A stretch of 64,000 bases of DNA from Neocallimastix lanati (nom. inval.) (lineage: Eukaryota; Neocallimastigomycota; Neocallimastigomycetes; Neocallimastigales; Neocallimastigaceae): assembly GCA_016946835.1 (NCBI GenBank), contig JACVTC010000045.1:1148501-1212500 (forward strand), written 5' to 3'. Shown here one piece after another: positions 48,017-61,925 of this stretch. The notes beneath the pieces are model-generated. The model did no database searches. It was not told the origin of the DNA and saw only the letters and a program-made list of their open reading frames with translations. Position numbers and translations under genes: made by a program. Every line of letters begins with the position of its first letter. Position 1 is the stretch's first letter.

Positions 48017-51000
48017 CACTTTTAGTTTGTTTCTTTTTTTTTTTTTAATATTTTTTATATTTATATATTAAAAAAAAAAAAAAATTATACAGAACTTACA
48101 ATTTTTGTTAATAGCTGCTGAATTTTTATCAACTTTAACAATGGCATTTGCTCCACTATTAATTCCAAATATATTACCCTCTTTATATTGTATTAAATAA
48201 TTGCCTGACGTGTTGGAATCTATCAAAACTGGATAAGCTTTGTCAGTGTAATTAACACATAAATTAAGTTTACCATTACCATCGACAAAGAGTTTACCAA
48301 TATCATCTGAATTTCCACAATTACCAAGAGTGTATACTGTACAATCAAGTTTTCCACTTCCAGTTACACATTGGTAAATTTCATCTTTAGAGTTGATATA
48401 GTATCCAGGAGAATCGACCTTAGAACAACTGAAGCCACTCTCCTTCTCGGAATCTTCTTTACAATAGTAAATGGTTCCTTTGTTGCTTGCAGTTTTTCCT
48501 GTTTCTATAATATAATCGGTAGCTTTGACATTGTAGTACTTGCTGTCTTCACAGTTTGCACCAGTATTTACTCTACATTCTTTTTCGGAAACACAAGAGT
48601 TAGTTGTGGTACCATCACAAGTAATGGTATAATTTTTGTCTGTACCATCGAGTTTTCTACATGACTGTTCATTTTTGCTTACACATCCAGTACTACTACA
48701 CTCTATAAATTTCGTGTCAGCATCACCGTCTATAAAGTATAATTTATCTTCTCCGGTTAAATTGGTTGTAATGGATACACACTTCTCCTCATTACATGTA
48801 ATATATGATTTAGCATTTCCATTATCAATGTAGGCAACACCCTGATTTTTATTAGATTCCATTGTCAAACAAATAATGACATTGCTAATACTGTCACATT
48901 TAATCACATTGTTAAGGTTACCAGCATCAACATAATATCCACTTGTGAAGTTATTGATCCTAGAACAGGAAGTGGCAATGGTATCGGTACATTGAATTAA
49001 TTGTCTATACTTTAAGGTAGTTCCAACTTCTGGTATGCCACTCAAATAGTAACCTACTGAAATCTTATTGACAATCATACAGTTACCCGAGTCATCACAT
49101 TTATAGAGATATTTCTCTTCGTCTTTCTCATACAAGTGGAAGGAAGAGATGACCTGTTCAAAAGATAAACTATCTCTATTATAGACGTAGATGATACCGG
49201 TTGAACTGATACCCCATTCGGCTGCCTTATATTTATTTCCAATTTTTTCAATTAAAACATCCTCAGTTTTGGCTTCACACTTTCCATCCTCGGTTGATTC
49301 ATAAATAATATTATTACTTGAATAACAGTAGTAGCCACTATCAATATTGTTACCGTTGTTGTCCTTACATAAGCTTTCTCCATTTGTAATTCCAGATTCA
49401 CAACCCGAAGAAATTGCTATTTTTACACAATGACACAAAATATTTTAAAAAATATTATATTTAAATGAATAAGTCATAGTAATTTTTAGAAAAAAAAAAA
49501 AAAAAAAAAGTTAATTTTAATAATAAATTAAATTAAAAATTGCCCTTCCTAATTAATACTAGCAACAACTATAGCTAATAATTTTAATTTTAATTAAACA
49601 GATATTTACCTGCAGAAGAAATACATCCTTTTCCGGAGACACAATTAATGGTTCGATTACTGTCACTTCCATCTACCTGAGATCCAGTTCCTTTAGAGGT
49701 ATCCTTGACACAACTGACGGCTTGAGCAGAGGCAGAACAGGTAATAAGATATTCAATATCATCAGCATAAATGAACTTCTTTTCACTGGATAAATCAGTC
49801 GTGGTAAAGGTTGTGACAGTACAACCGGTACTGTTACAGGTGATAATGGATTTTCCATCAGCGTTGACATAGGCATGAGCATTGGCCGTGCTTCCTTCCT
49901 TGGATTCACAGCCGCCGCTATTACTAACCTTAATGACTTTATTCGTTTCTTTGCCATCAATATAATATATGGTATTTTCATTTTGTACATTGGTTGATTT
50001 ATCGTTTACAGTACAGGTTTGACCAACACAGGTGATAATATTTTTGTTTATATTACCAGAAGACTTATTATCAATATAGGCATGACCAGCAATAGCACTT
50101 CCTGTTTCTAAGTTACATCCATCCGCATCTGTACAGATAATGACTTTGGATTGATCTAATTGGTTTACAAAATTTAATTTAGATGACTTAAGGTCACTCG
50201 TCCTGTCATTGTATTCATAACGACTATTACTTTGATAGATAATACTTTTCTTCATAGGATCACCAGAATCGATAATGGCATTATTATTTAGACCCGTACC
50301 ACTATGGAAGTTCACTTTGCTACATCCACTGGAATTACATTTTATCAAGACATTTTTTTCGTCTTTTTCTGCAAATTGATTAAAGTAATAACTATCAGTA
50401 GTGGGTTTTGGCGATGCAATCACCTTAATGAGATCTTTTGAAATGGAGAGGAAGACAATATCTTCTATGGCAGCTCCATAATACTTATTGGCTTCCTTAG
50501 CATTGAAACCAATTGTTTTGACGTTATCATCCGTTGGAAGTGGAACAGTTCTTGAATCAGTTCCATCCGTAAAACATAATAATTTACTATCTGTACTGAC
50601 ATAATTACCAGTATCTTCAGGTGCACAATTTGATCCGCTCGTATCGACAATTTCACATCCTTCATCCTTCCAACCATTACAATGAATCGTTTTTCCACCC
50701 ATGATCGCATAACCCTTAAACAGTCCACATTCGGTAGGGGTACAATGGTAGGCCAATACATCGGTTCGGGTTTCGGTCAGTTCACTGAGAGCCTTACCCT
50801 TCGTATCAAAGAAGAGTAGTTGTCCATCCTCATCTACAGTTTTAACGGTACATCCACCGTTACTGGTTTCATAAATCTTTTTAGAGGTGGCATGCCAACA
50901 AAATTGTCCCTCCCTTGCCCCATTGAAACAAGGGCTACTGGTAGAAATGGTTTCGGAACAGGCGGTCAGGCTGTCATTTTCCATGAGAACGGCCGCGCCA

Positions 51001-54000
51001 TCTGAAATCTTTAAGGTAATCTTTCCACCGGCAGCAACACCAGGGAATTTATTTACTGGGACTTCTTTAAATGATTTGTAGATCACCGTTCCATCGGATA
51101 TTTTCTGAATTTCTATTCTATCCGTATTATCTGTACCACAGGTATTATCATAACAAATATATACAGTGTTGTCTCCATAACCATAGCCATCAGACAATGA
51201 ATCAATGTAAGCGATTCCGGTGAGTTTTTCCTTTAATTTTCCATTCTGTTTATCCTCTATTTCTTCACAAATTGTTCCATTACATTGAATGACTGGCTTT
51301 ATATCATCTTCTAATTCATTATCATTTAAAAAGTATCCCTTGACGGTCTTACGTTGTAAATGACAACCATCGTATTTACAGGTAATCACTCGCTTACTGA
51401 AGGTATCGAGGAAATGAGTAATATCTGTATCATAATATTCACCTATTCCAAATTCTTCGATATAACATTCTGATAGAGCACTTTCACCAGTTTCCTCGTC
51501 CCCGTATCCATAGTAATAGTCAGATTCTGTCTCATCACAGTAAACTAAGGCATCATATCCAGGTTCTTTTCCCTTTCCTTCACCATCATAAACGGTAGCG
51601 AAATTATAGTAATAACCTGGTTTAATATCTATTAAAATTTATATAAAAAAAATTACAAAAGAATAAAAATAAATATAAATATATATTACATATACAATTT
51701 ATTATCAGAGTTGGATAAAAAAATTTTTTAATGCGATAAAAAAAAATATTTAATAATATTATATATCAGAGATAAAAATTTTATTCATTAATAAATTATA
51801 AATAAATAAATTAAAAGAAAAAATGGACTTACTTCTGGCCAAGACGGCATAATTTTTATTGAATCTAATTAAAACATTACCATCCTTCAAGGTATTTGGG
51901 AATGGCGTTTCTCCATTTTTGAAAAAGACTTGTCCCTCCTCTCCGAATGGAATACTAATTAGTTTAGTGTTATCAAAGAGATATTCATAGGTATTTTCAT
52001 CTTCATCCACCACATTAATACACATTCTGAAGGTTTCTCCATCAAATTTATAGGATCCGGTGGCAGCAAGATTGATTGCATTTTTTACTTGCTCCGGAGT
52101 ACTGCTTGTTGAACCTGAGCATAGATCATCATGACTTTTATCTTCATTGAGATGAATACATCCGATAGGATTTGATAGAGGTTCGAGGGAATCATCTTCG
52201 GCATTTATATTATTACCCATATAACAATTGACAAACTCATTATTACTACCATACTTGATGAAACCACTACTTTGAAGACATTTCTCGTCCGAACAATCGT
52301 AGATAACAAAGAATGGAGTCAATTCCTCTGAATTTGGAGATACGCTATCCAAGGTGGAGGTAACATCCACAAATTTATTAAAAGTACTCGTTCTCTGGAA
52401 TATTTTTATACCAGTGGCCGCAGCACCAGTGGCATCCTTTCCAAACATTATCTTACAATTGCTACTATCCTTCTTTAGGATAGTAGTACCGTCATATTTA
52501 AGACAGAATTCATTAGTTTGAATGGAAGTGGTTTTCGTGTCACAATTCGTATCTTCACACACTTTACAATTGTCATCACAAAGAGGAAGTTGTGGACCTT
52601 TTTAAAATTATAAATATATAAAAAAATATTAGTATATAGGATTCATATTTATTTATTTAAAATTTCATAACAAAAAAAAAAATAAAAAAGGATCCATTAT
52701 AATTTATAATTTTTCTTTTTTAAAACTTTATCACTAATATCATTAAAATTTTTATTTTTAAAATGTTAAAAAAAAAATTAATCTAAAAGTTTTCATCACT
52801 ACTAGAATTATTCTATCATTTTTATGTAAAAAATTTTTCCTTCCTCTATTCTATTATAAAATATTAAAATCAAAATTAAAAGTAAAATTTTTTTTCAATT
52901 ATATTCCGTTATTACTAATTAAAATAGTAAATGTTTTAATAATAGTTTTATATTTATTTTTTTTCTGTTTCATTTTTATTTTTCTATTTGTTTCATCAAA
53001 ACAATATTCTAATAATTTTTTTTATATTCATTAATAATAAAAATTCTTACTGTGTTTGGCTAAAGTGACAACATTAGCGTCAGTTCTAAGAAGAGCAATA
53101 TTTGAGTAGGCGGCATTGGCAAAGTCCACATTTGTAGGAAGAGGATCATCAAAAGTATACGGTCTCAGGACGTAGTTCTTTCCATCAACAACGTTAACCC
53201 ATTTGGATTTTGTCTCGGTGGTGGCGTGCGCATCACCTTTTTTACCACTAATATCAATACGATCCAAGACACACACCTCTAAAGTTTTTACGGAACCATT
53301 CACGGTAAATTTAATGTTTCCTTGGTCGTTAGGATCTTCACACTTCGTATTAGTTACCTGACTGGTGATATCTATTGTGTCATCTTCAGCAGATTTGTAT
53401 ACCTTTCCATTATTTTGAATGTAACCAGAGGTTCGTATACATTCACCGTAGGCACAGTGATAGATAGCTAAGTAGGGATTGGTGAGTGTTGCAGAGATAT
53501 CAGATATTAAAGCAGTTTCAAGAACATTTGAGACATTAAAGATCTTTAAGCCTTCATCCTTCTGAGAAACTTTAAATGCTATTTCACATTTTTCATCTGC
53601 TATACCCTTATATATGGTTTTCGTATCAGATATACAATATTTATTCTGTTTTAATTTTGAATTATTATTTATTGGTAGTGTACATACACCATTATTAATT
53701 GTACAAAGAGGTAAATCCACTATTTCATTATTTTATTTTTTTAAATAAATAAATATAGAAAAATTATTAAATAATTATTTCAATAAATAAATCAATAAAT
53801 AAATATTTTTATAATTCAAATTAAATTAAAAATATATTTTTAATACAACTTTTAAATATTTCTATATATTAATAATAAATATAAAATGATAATTTAATTA
53901 AAAATTAAAAAAAAAAATTAAAATATAAAAAACTATAATAAAATTAAAAAAGTCACTAAAAACACAAAGTATTCAAGATTTTTAATTTTAAATATAGATA

Positions 54001-54985
54001 TTTTCAATTAAAAATTATTCAATCTCAAGTATTAATGAATCACCTTTTAGATTTATAGAATTCGCTTTGATATCAACAAGGATTTTTTGTTCACTTTTCA
54101 TTCCAAATACATTGTTTACACCATACTCTAGTAATTTTTCACCAGTATCTGCAAAGGCTTTTGCTTTATCTAATGTTTTCTCTAAACAAATTGCAACAGT
54201 ACCATCGCTCTTAAGACCTAGTTTACCTACATTCGAGGCACTACATTTATCCGTAGGTTTGGCATCTAATTTTCCGAAAGTATAAGTTCCATCAGATTCC
54301 CTTTTCACGAATATATATTTTCCGCTTTCCATATAATATCCAACTTTAGTTGAATTGCTAACATCGCTGCAGCTTCCAATATCTGTTCCTGAACAAAGTA
54401 ATACAGATTTATAAACCCAATAAGGTCTGGTAGTAGAAAGTGTTGGAAGACTAGTAAAGTAATATTTATCTTTTGTGACATCGCCAGTTTTTTTGGCACA
54501 TGTACCATCTACACAATCATATAAATATGTGGAATCGGGGTCCAAGTAACTTGTGTCGACATACTGAGAACAACCATTATCATCACATTTATAGATAAAT
54601 ACAGTTGTTTCAGTGCTATCAACTTTAGTGTAATCAGATTTGAAGAAGTAAATATCAGGATCTGTAATAGCTGCACATTTTGAATCACTTGTCGTATAAT
54701 AAATTTTACCATCAGTATGAATACAATAATTATTTGCATTTATTGCAGAACCATCTGATTTCTTACATTTTGTATCTGAAGAAATACTTTTACACTGTTG
54801 TAAACCTTTTTTTTACATATTTTTAAAAAAGTATATTTTTTTTTGAAGGTTTAATTTTTTAAAAATAAAATAATATTAATAGTTTTTCCAAAATAAAACT
54901 TTTATAAATATTTTTTTTTATTTTCAAAATTTATTTTATTCATCATTTCATTATTCTAATATAGTTTTTATTAATTATCTTTATG

Positions 54986-55016
<31 letters not shown>

Positions 55017-57215
55017 TTTTTTGTTTCTAGTTTTATTTCTTTTCTAAATATCGTTTAATTATTAAAAATTCATTTTCTTTTTTTTTTTTTTTTAAACAAT
55101 ATATTACCTTTAGAAGAGAAACATCCACCATTCTTAACACAAGTAATTGTATAGGTTGCATCAGTACCATCAGCAAAGAAAGCTACATTAGTTTGGAGAT
55201 CACTGGTCTTTTTTATGGTACATTCAGCTGCTGCTTGATTTTGAGCAGAACCTTTACCAACGCATTCAATATATTGTTTTGGATTAGCTGGATCAAGCAA
55301 ATAGACTTTATCATCAGCTTTTACCAAATTTGCAGATTTATCCAAAACAGTACAAGCAGTTCCATCACCTTTACATGTTATAAACTTTTTATTAGAAGAC
55401 GTTCCTGTCTCTGAGGCATCAATGTAGGCGTATCCTTTTCCTGAAATACCGGTGAAGGATATACATTTAGGTTTACCGGAAGTAGCATTTTGGTCACATG
55501 AAATGATATTACCGACGGTACCGGTATCAATGTAATAGCCATCTGGATTTTCAACCAATGGACAACTTTCATCAGTACATAAATGTAAATTACCATCGGT
55601 ATCCACATAATAATTTAAATTATCATCATAATATTCGCCTTCATCTTTCATATCACAGGTCATTCCATCACAGAAATAAAGTTCATTGGGATTTAAGGCT
55701 TTTGCATAGTATCCATAGGAAACTTCATTTTCTGGAGTTTTTGTACAACTGTTTCCCGAACAAACAATCAAATCAGTAGCTTCTTTGTAGTAATCTAAAT
55801 CAGCAAAATCAATAATTTCATTTATACTATTCACCAAATAATTACCAGCAACTATTCATAAAAAAGTATTAATTTTTAAAAAATATTAGAAAAGAATGGA
55901 AAAAAGAATTATAGAAATAAAAAATTAAAAATAAATAATAAAAAGAAATTTTATAAATAAAACATATAATTAAAAAAGAAAAAATAATTCTTTTTGAATT
56001 ATATTCAATACTGAATATCAATCATGCATATCATTAGTGCATATTAATTTATGCACAAAATAATGAAACGAAATAAAATTAAAAAAGTACAATATATAAA
56101 ATCATCAAAGTATAAATTAAATAGATGGTAATGAAAAAAAAAATATTATTAATAAAAAGAAAGCCTACCTGCATCTTCTACGGTAAGAACATTTGCAGTT
56201 GAATATTCACCATAAGCTACTGAAATGACTTGATTTTTATTTGAAGATAAAATAAAATATTTTGCTTCCTCAACAGAAGTAAATTCATTTCCAAAGATAC
56301 ATAACATCAAAGCATTGTTTTCAATTTTAAATTTTCCTCTATTGTTACCATCACAAGTAGTGGTATCGGGAATAGTATAATCTGACCAATCCCAACTGTT
56401 ACTTTTATAAGCATATTCATATACTTTAGTACCATCACTATTTGTTACGAAAGTATAACCTGAACTTTTAGAACAGATACCTTTGTTACATTTATAAATA
56501 GCATAGCTGGAAAGTTCTCCAGCCTTAGTAACTGAACTAGTATCACCATTTACACTAATGGTATCAGTATTTTCTATTTTTATTAAATTTGCTCCACTAT
56601 CTATAAATATATTAATATTTAAATAATTAAAAATGTATTTGTATTTTTATTTTGTACCAAAAATGAAAATTTATTAACTTAGTAAATATTATTTTTTACC
56701 TGAAAAATCTGAGGTATAACCTTGAGTTAATTGTTCCAAATTAGTTCCATCATAGTAATAAATAATTTCACCTATGGTATCGTCATCTAAATCACAAGAA
56801 TCATAATCACATTCAAATGTATAATAATATCCGCTAGTTAATGTAAATATTTTACAAGAGTCCTTATTGGAAATGTAAATTTCATTTCCCTTCTTACAGT
56901 ATGTTTTTTCATCGGGTAGTGAGGCATCACATTTTTCCGATCCACTAGTTGATGCACTATTACAAGTTGGTAAACCTGTTTTAAATTAAACAGTATTATA
57001 AATTTTAGAACTGACATTTCGTAATATTTTATTTTAAATAATTAATTTATATTTATAGTAAAATTCTATATGAAAATCTTATTTATAATCTATAATTATT
57101 TTATTTAAATAAAATACCCGTTAAATCATAATAAGCTTTTACAACTGTAATAAAAGTAATTATTAGTAATGGCTGTAGTAATTTACTTTTATAGATGAAA
57201 ACAATGAAATATATA
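47655..57215 (-). CDS. Large Cys-rich GYY-repeat secreted protein, scaffoldin-like
   Basis: Exons on the minus strand with GT-AG borders: about 57215-57118 (uncertain), 56975-56700, 56600-56169, 55851-55108, 54805-54044, 53719-53051, 52597-51833, 51628-49610, 49416-48100 and 47809-47655, about 2,400 codons. Every junction is phase 1. One kind of exon opens LPxC or xxxC, then YC-xxx-IY-xxx-C, and ends near ANxxVxVxxN. Another, larger kind carries repeated CxxxGYYxxxxxxxIxCxxxxC units and ends CxxxGGCxSSxG. Short repeats such as GYYIDTG, KFITC and AYID recur. The donor at 54043 is GTGATT, weaker than the rest; if not used, the exon would end at a stop at 54015. The uncertain first exon reads LLIITFITVVKAYYDLTG, signal-peptide-like, but I see no in-frame ATG. 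Anaerobic-fungal scaffoldins (cellulosome scaffolds that bind dockerins) have such repeats. The identification is from memory and is moderate. No transmembrane segment is seen at the C-terminus. Confidence 0.75.
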
Positions 57216-60200
57216 AATTTCGATCATTAAAATAAAGAAGCAACATTTATATTGTATAACAAAATAAAAATAATAAAATAATAAATTTATTTATAAAATA
57301 TTAAGAAATTTAATAAAATATTAGTAAATGAATTATCTTTTTTTTTAATTTCATATTACTTTTTTATTATCATAAGAAATTTTAAATATTTAATGAATCA
57401 TACTAAAAGTCTTATTATTAAATTTGACTTCAATTTTAAACTATGAACATTTATATATATATTGATTGACTTTTCTACATTTATTTTTACATTAACTATT
57501 GTATTAACTATTGTTCCACTATTACTATATAATAAACTTTTTCTTTTTTTTTATTATCTAATATGCACACTTACCTAATTTTATTTTTATTTATCATTCT
57601 TTAATAGAAAATACAAATTATATAATATAAAAACAAAAACAAAAAAAGTCGATTATTCCCTCAACAATAAATATTAATATTAGATTATATATGAATTAAG
57701 ATAATATATAAAATGACAAAAGGAATAATAAAAGAAGTAAAAAAAAATAAAAGAAATGAACGACTTTTCTATATTTTTTAAAAATAAATTATTTTATTTA
57801 AATTTATATAAGTTTTATCTTTTTTAAAGTTTTTTTTATATTTATTTATTTTATTCTACTTTTTTTTTTTTTTAAGTTGGGATTAGAATACTTTTAAAAT
57901 TATTTAATAAAAATAAAAAAACTAATTTAATTAAAGATATTCATATCCTCTTATAAGAAAGATTTTCATTAAAAAATAAATGATAAAGTTTAGTTAAATA
58001 ATTAAAAACAAAATTGAATTTCTATGAGGAGTTCAGGATAAATACAATCTTATAAATAATAAATAAATAATAAATAATAAATGTTAAAAAGAGTATTTAT
58101 AATAAATAATAAATAATAAATAATAAATAATTGAATAATAAATAATAAATAATTGAATAATAAATAATAAATAATTGAATAATAAATAATAAATAATAAA
58201 TAATAAATAATAAATAATAAATAATAAATAATAAATAATAAATAATAAATAATAATAAATAATAAATAATAAATAATAATAAATAATAAATAATAAATAA
58301 TAAATAATAAATAATTAGTAATAAATATTAAATATTAAATGATAAATAATAATAAATAATTGAATAATAAATAATAAAATATTTAAATAATAAATAATAA
58401 ATAATTATCCAGGATAAACTTCAGAAGAGAACCAACTACTAGATTTAATTTTTCGCCCCTATACCAAAATTTGATGAATAATTTACATGTCAGAGTTTCC
58501 TCTGACTTTACTCTGTTCAGCGTGGTTAATAAATAATAAATTATAAATAATGAAAAATAAATATTTAATAAATAAACAAATAATTAATTAATTAATAAAA
58601 ATTTTTAGTATTTATAACATTTATAATAAAAATAATATTAATTTAAAAAATTATATATTTTTTTATTATTTTATTTTATTTTATTTTATAACACACAATA
58701 ATCCAAAAATATAAAAACATTTGAAATAGTAATTTTAAAAATTTATTTCATTAATATACTAATTTTTTTTATTTCATTTAATTATTATAGTTTTATTATG
58801 AGTTATTTTTAGTTACTTGAAGTAGTAATAATAATGAAAATCCATAAAAATAAAATGTATTAAGTGTTCGTTATCTTATGAAGTAATAAAGCTATAAAAT
58901 ACAGATGTTGAATTTTCCTATATCAAATTTTCTATATAATAAAATATAATTTATATGATTGATAATGGTAAAAATAATAAATAAAATTAGTTATTTCAGA
59001 AGGATGAATTAAATAACAAGTATTAAAACTATTGATAAAAAAAAATCAATAAATATAAAGATATTAATTTAAAAAACGAAATATTATTTTGATATCAATT
59101 TATTGTTATTTGTCAAATAGTAAACAATATAATTAAATAAATATTTTTATGTAATAAATAATAAATAAAAATAAATATTATGTAATATTATAAAAACAAA
59201 GTAAAATAATTTAGAGATAAAAATAATTAAAAATTAATAAATAAAAGAAAGAAATCAATTTTTTATTTTTCTATAGATCTAAAACTACAGTTTAAAAAAT
59301 CGTTTTTTTTTTATCATCAACTCTTTAAAATTTTAATAATAAAAAAATTTATAAAATTTTCTTAAAAACAATAATAAAAAAATGTTTCTTTAAAGAACAA
59401 AACCAAAAAAAAAAAAAAAAAAAACAAAAAAGAAAAAACTTTCCTTTTTTAAGATGCATATATTAATTATTTTCTTATTTTTTATTTTATTAAATATTTT
59501 TTATTCACATTCTAACAGAAATTGTTAAATAAAAAAAAATTTTAAATGTTTATTTAGAGAGAACTTTTTTTTTTTTAAAAAAGATATATAAATAAATAAT
59601 TGATTTTAAATGCATTTTTTATTGTTCTATAAAATAATACTTTTATTTACTGGTATCAAAGATATCTTAATATAAATTAATTAGTAAACTTCTTTAATAT
59701 ATATAATTTTTATTATTCATAGAAATTTGTATTCATATTTTTTCTTTATTTTATTTAATAAAAAATAATATAATTATTAATATGTTCTGATGAAAAAAAA
59801 ATTTAATATTATTTATAATTTTATGTATAACTTTAACTCTTCTCTTTTATCATAATGAAACATTATTTTTTAAAATATTAAAAAAAAACAATTAAAATAC
59901 AAAATAAGAAAATTTATTTTTAAAACTTTTTAATACATAATTCTAATGTTAAGTCAATATTTAATATAACAATAATCGTTAAAATTTAAGATATGATTAT
60001 AATAAATATTTTTTATATGAAAGTTAATATCTAAGTTATATTAATTTATGATCATTTATAATATTTATTATTTTTTTTTAAAAAAAGTATTAATTGTAAA
60101 TCTTTTTCGAATTTCATTTACTGTTCTTTAAAAAAATATTTTCTTTCTATTCAAAATATATCGTAATAATGAAATATAAAATATATTATATATAAAATCA

Positions 60201-60669
60201 GTAATAATTTGGAATGTAAATCCTTTGTTAATTTTTTTAAAATTCTCCATAAAATATTACAAATAGATTACATAAATGAAATTTAAATCATATAAAATAC
60301 GTATTCAATTATAATACTTCAAAAAAAAAATTATTTTTCCATATAATTTTAACATACGTTGTTTTTTTTTCTTTTATTCTTATTCAAATTATAATTTAAA
60401 TTAAAAAAAATATAAATCATTAAATTTTTTTAGACTATGAAGAGAATACACTTCCAATGCTTTATTAAATGGATTAAAATATTTTTATGTATTATATTTA
60501 ATTATAAAAATATACATCATATAATTAAAAGATAAAAAAAAAATAAAATGTATGTAAAAGATTAAGTAAAATAAAAAATAATAAAAAGTTAAGAAATAAC
60601 AAATTTTAATTAATCAAAGAAAATTTAACGTAATAAAGAATAAAAATAACTTCAAGAGTTAAAAAAAAT
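57216..60669. other. Long AT-rich spacer with TAA microsatellite and small island
   Basis: The left part is upstream of the scaffoldin-like gene and should hold its promoter. 58050-58410 is a long aataaataat (TAA-type) microsatellite. 58410-58535 is a less-AT island inside it, with the perfect hairpin gtcagag-tttc-ctctgac at 58485-58502. No gene was found from 58540 to 60670. Confidence 0.5.
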
Positions 60670-61925
60670 TCGGTGTGATGTATACTACGAGTAGTAATAT
60701 GATCACCAGTTAAATCTAAAATAATAAAACAAAGAAGTAACATCTTTAAAATAGATAGTGTGGTATCCACTAAACTCTCCCCTGAACCACAAGAAAGATC
60801 AACACAAACTGAATTACTTACTATAGGTTCTGTTAGTTAATGTGTATTGATGAGAATTAATAGGACTTCTAACTGTACTATTCCTTTGCCATATCGGTAC
60901 GACGTTGGCACTCTTGGTAATGAAAGTGTTTTTTCTAAACCTCTCAAAAAGTAACTCAAGAGAGCTACTAATGATTGGTATTGTATTAGCATGATATTTT
61001 TTCGCAAGCCCCACAATATACGGAACAGTAGACCCCTGTGAACGTTTTAGGAGTTATTCACTTAAAAGTTTCTGTTCCCCAGTATCGAATTGTAGCTCAT
61101 CTAAAGCTGAAATTCCCCCAATAAAGAAAGTATAAATATACCTGTTTATGAAATTTTCAAATTCTAAAAATATTAGAATAAGAAGGAAGTAAGGAAAAGA
61201 GACCTTTACTTTACTGGCAAATATAATGAATAAATCATCGATAAATTCTAAAGATGTACATTTACATAAAGAAAAGGTAGAACATTCAAATATCTAATGG
61301 ATAAAAGATTGTTCACTTTTTCCACAACAAGGGCAGTATTTAGGACAGTTGTCAGAAACTCTTCCACTTCTAATTGCAATAATTGAAATATATTTGTAAC
61401 CAGCTCTTAATTTTAAGATTCAGTTAGAATTGTTTTTGTTTGAACCTAAAAATGGACCAAAATATAATGCTTTGCTAATAATATATGATTGAATAATAGA
61501 TCTTTTAAATGTTAATGGAACTTTATTATTGGATAAAAAAAACTCGAGAAAGAAAATAAGGATTTTCTAACTGTAGTATTCATATAAGTGATAATAGGCT
61601 CAAGGGAAAGATCATTACTGAAGGGGATACCTAAGTAAATACACACAGACGCTTTACGGATAGAATACATTTATTGATACCAAAAGTCATTTCATTTATA
61701 TTAGCCCAACAAAAAACATGACTGAGTAGAGCCTTCATTTTTCTTTCACTAGGCGCTATGAAGGGCATATTAAAGTCACCTAAAAGAACAGCAGGAGAAT
61801 TTTCCTTATTATGACTACTTAATCATTTTTCCATTTCAGAGAAAGCATTTAAACGAGCTTCAGACCATCTATATAGAGAAAAGTATATATTGCCAATAGA
61901 ACAATATTGATTCCAAAATGACGTC
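60670..61925 (-). mobile_element. Internally deleted LINE
   Basis: Read on the minus strand. An APE-type endonuclease piece with VLLGDFNMPFIAPSERKMKA (about 61800-61735) runs directly into a piece reading FCWANINEMTFGINKC (about 61720-61675) from the end of reverse transcriptase, so most of the polymerase is deleted. Then follow LSLEPIITYMNTTVRKS, SIIQSYIISKALYFGPFLG, LKLRAGYKYI and the zinc finger CPKYCPCCGKSEQSFIH, then a C-terminal tail (open at 60814-61014). At least four frame changes or stops separate these pieces (for example near 61560, 61425 and 61300). No poly(A) tail or target duplication was identified. Confidence 0.7.

Noticed and set aside
49673-50761. Frames on the same and opposite strands within the scaffoldin-like exons (also 48371-48833, 50820-51081, 54067-54739, 55193-55779)
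   Set aside because: Shadow frames of the GC-richer scaffoldin-like exons, without their own composition or start context.
58050-58410. Possible CRISPR-like or regularly spaced array
   Set aside because: The periodicity is a simple TAA/aataaataat microsatellite without spacers, and the genome is eukaryotic.
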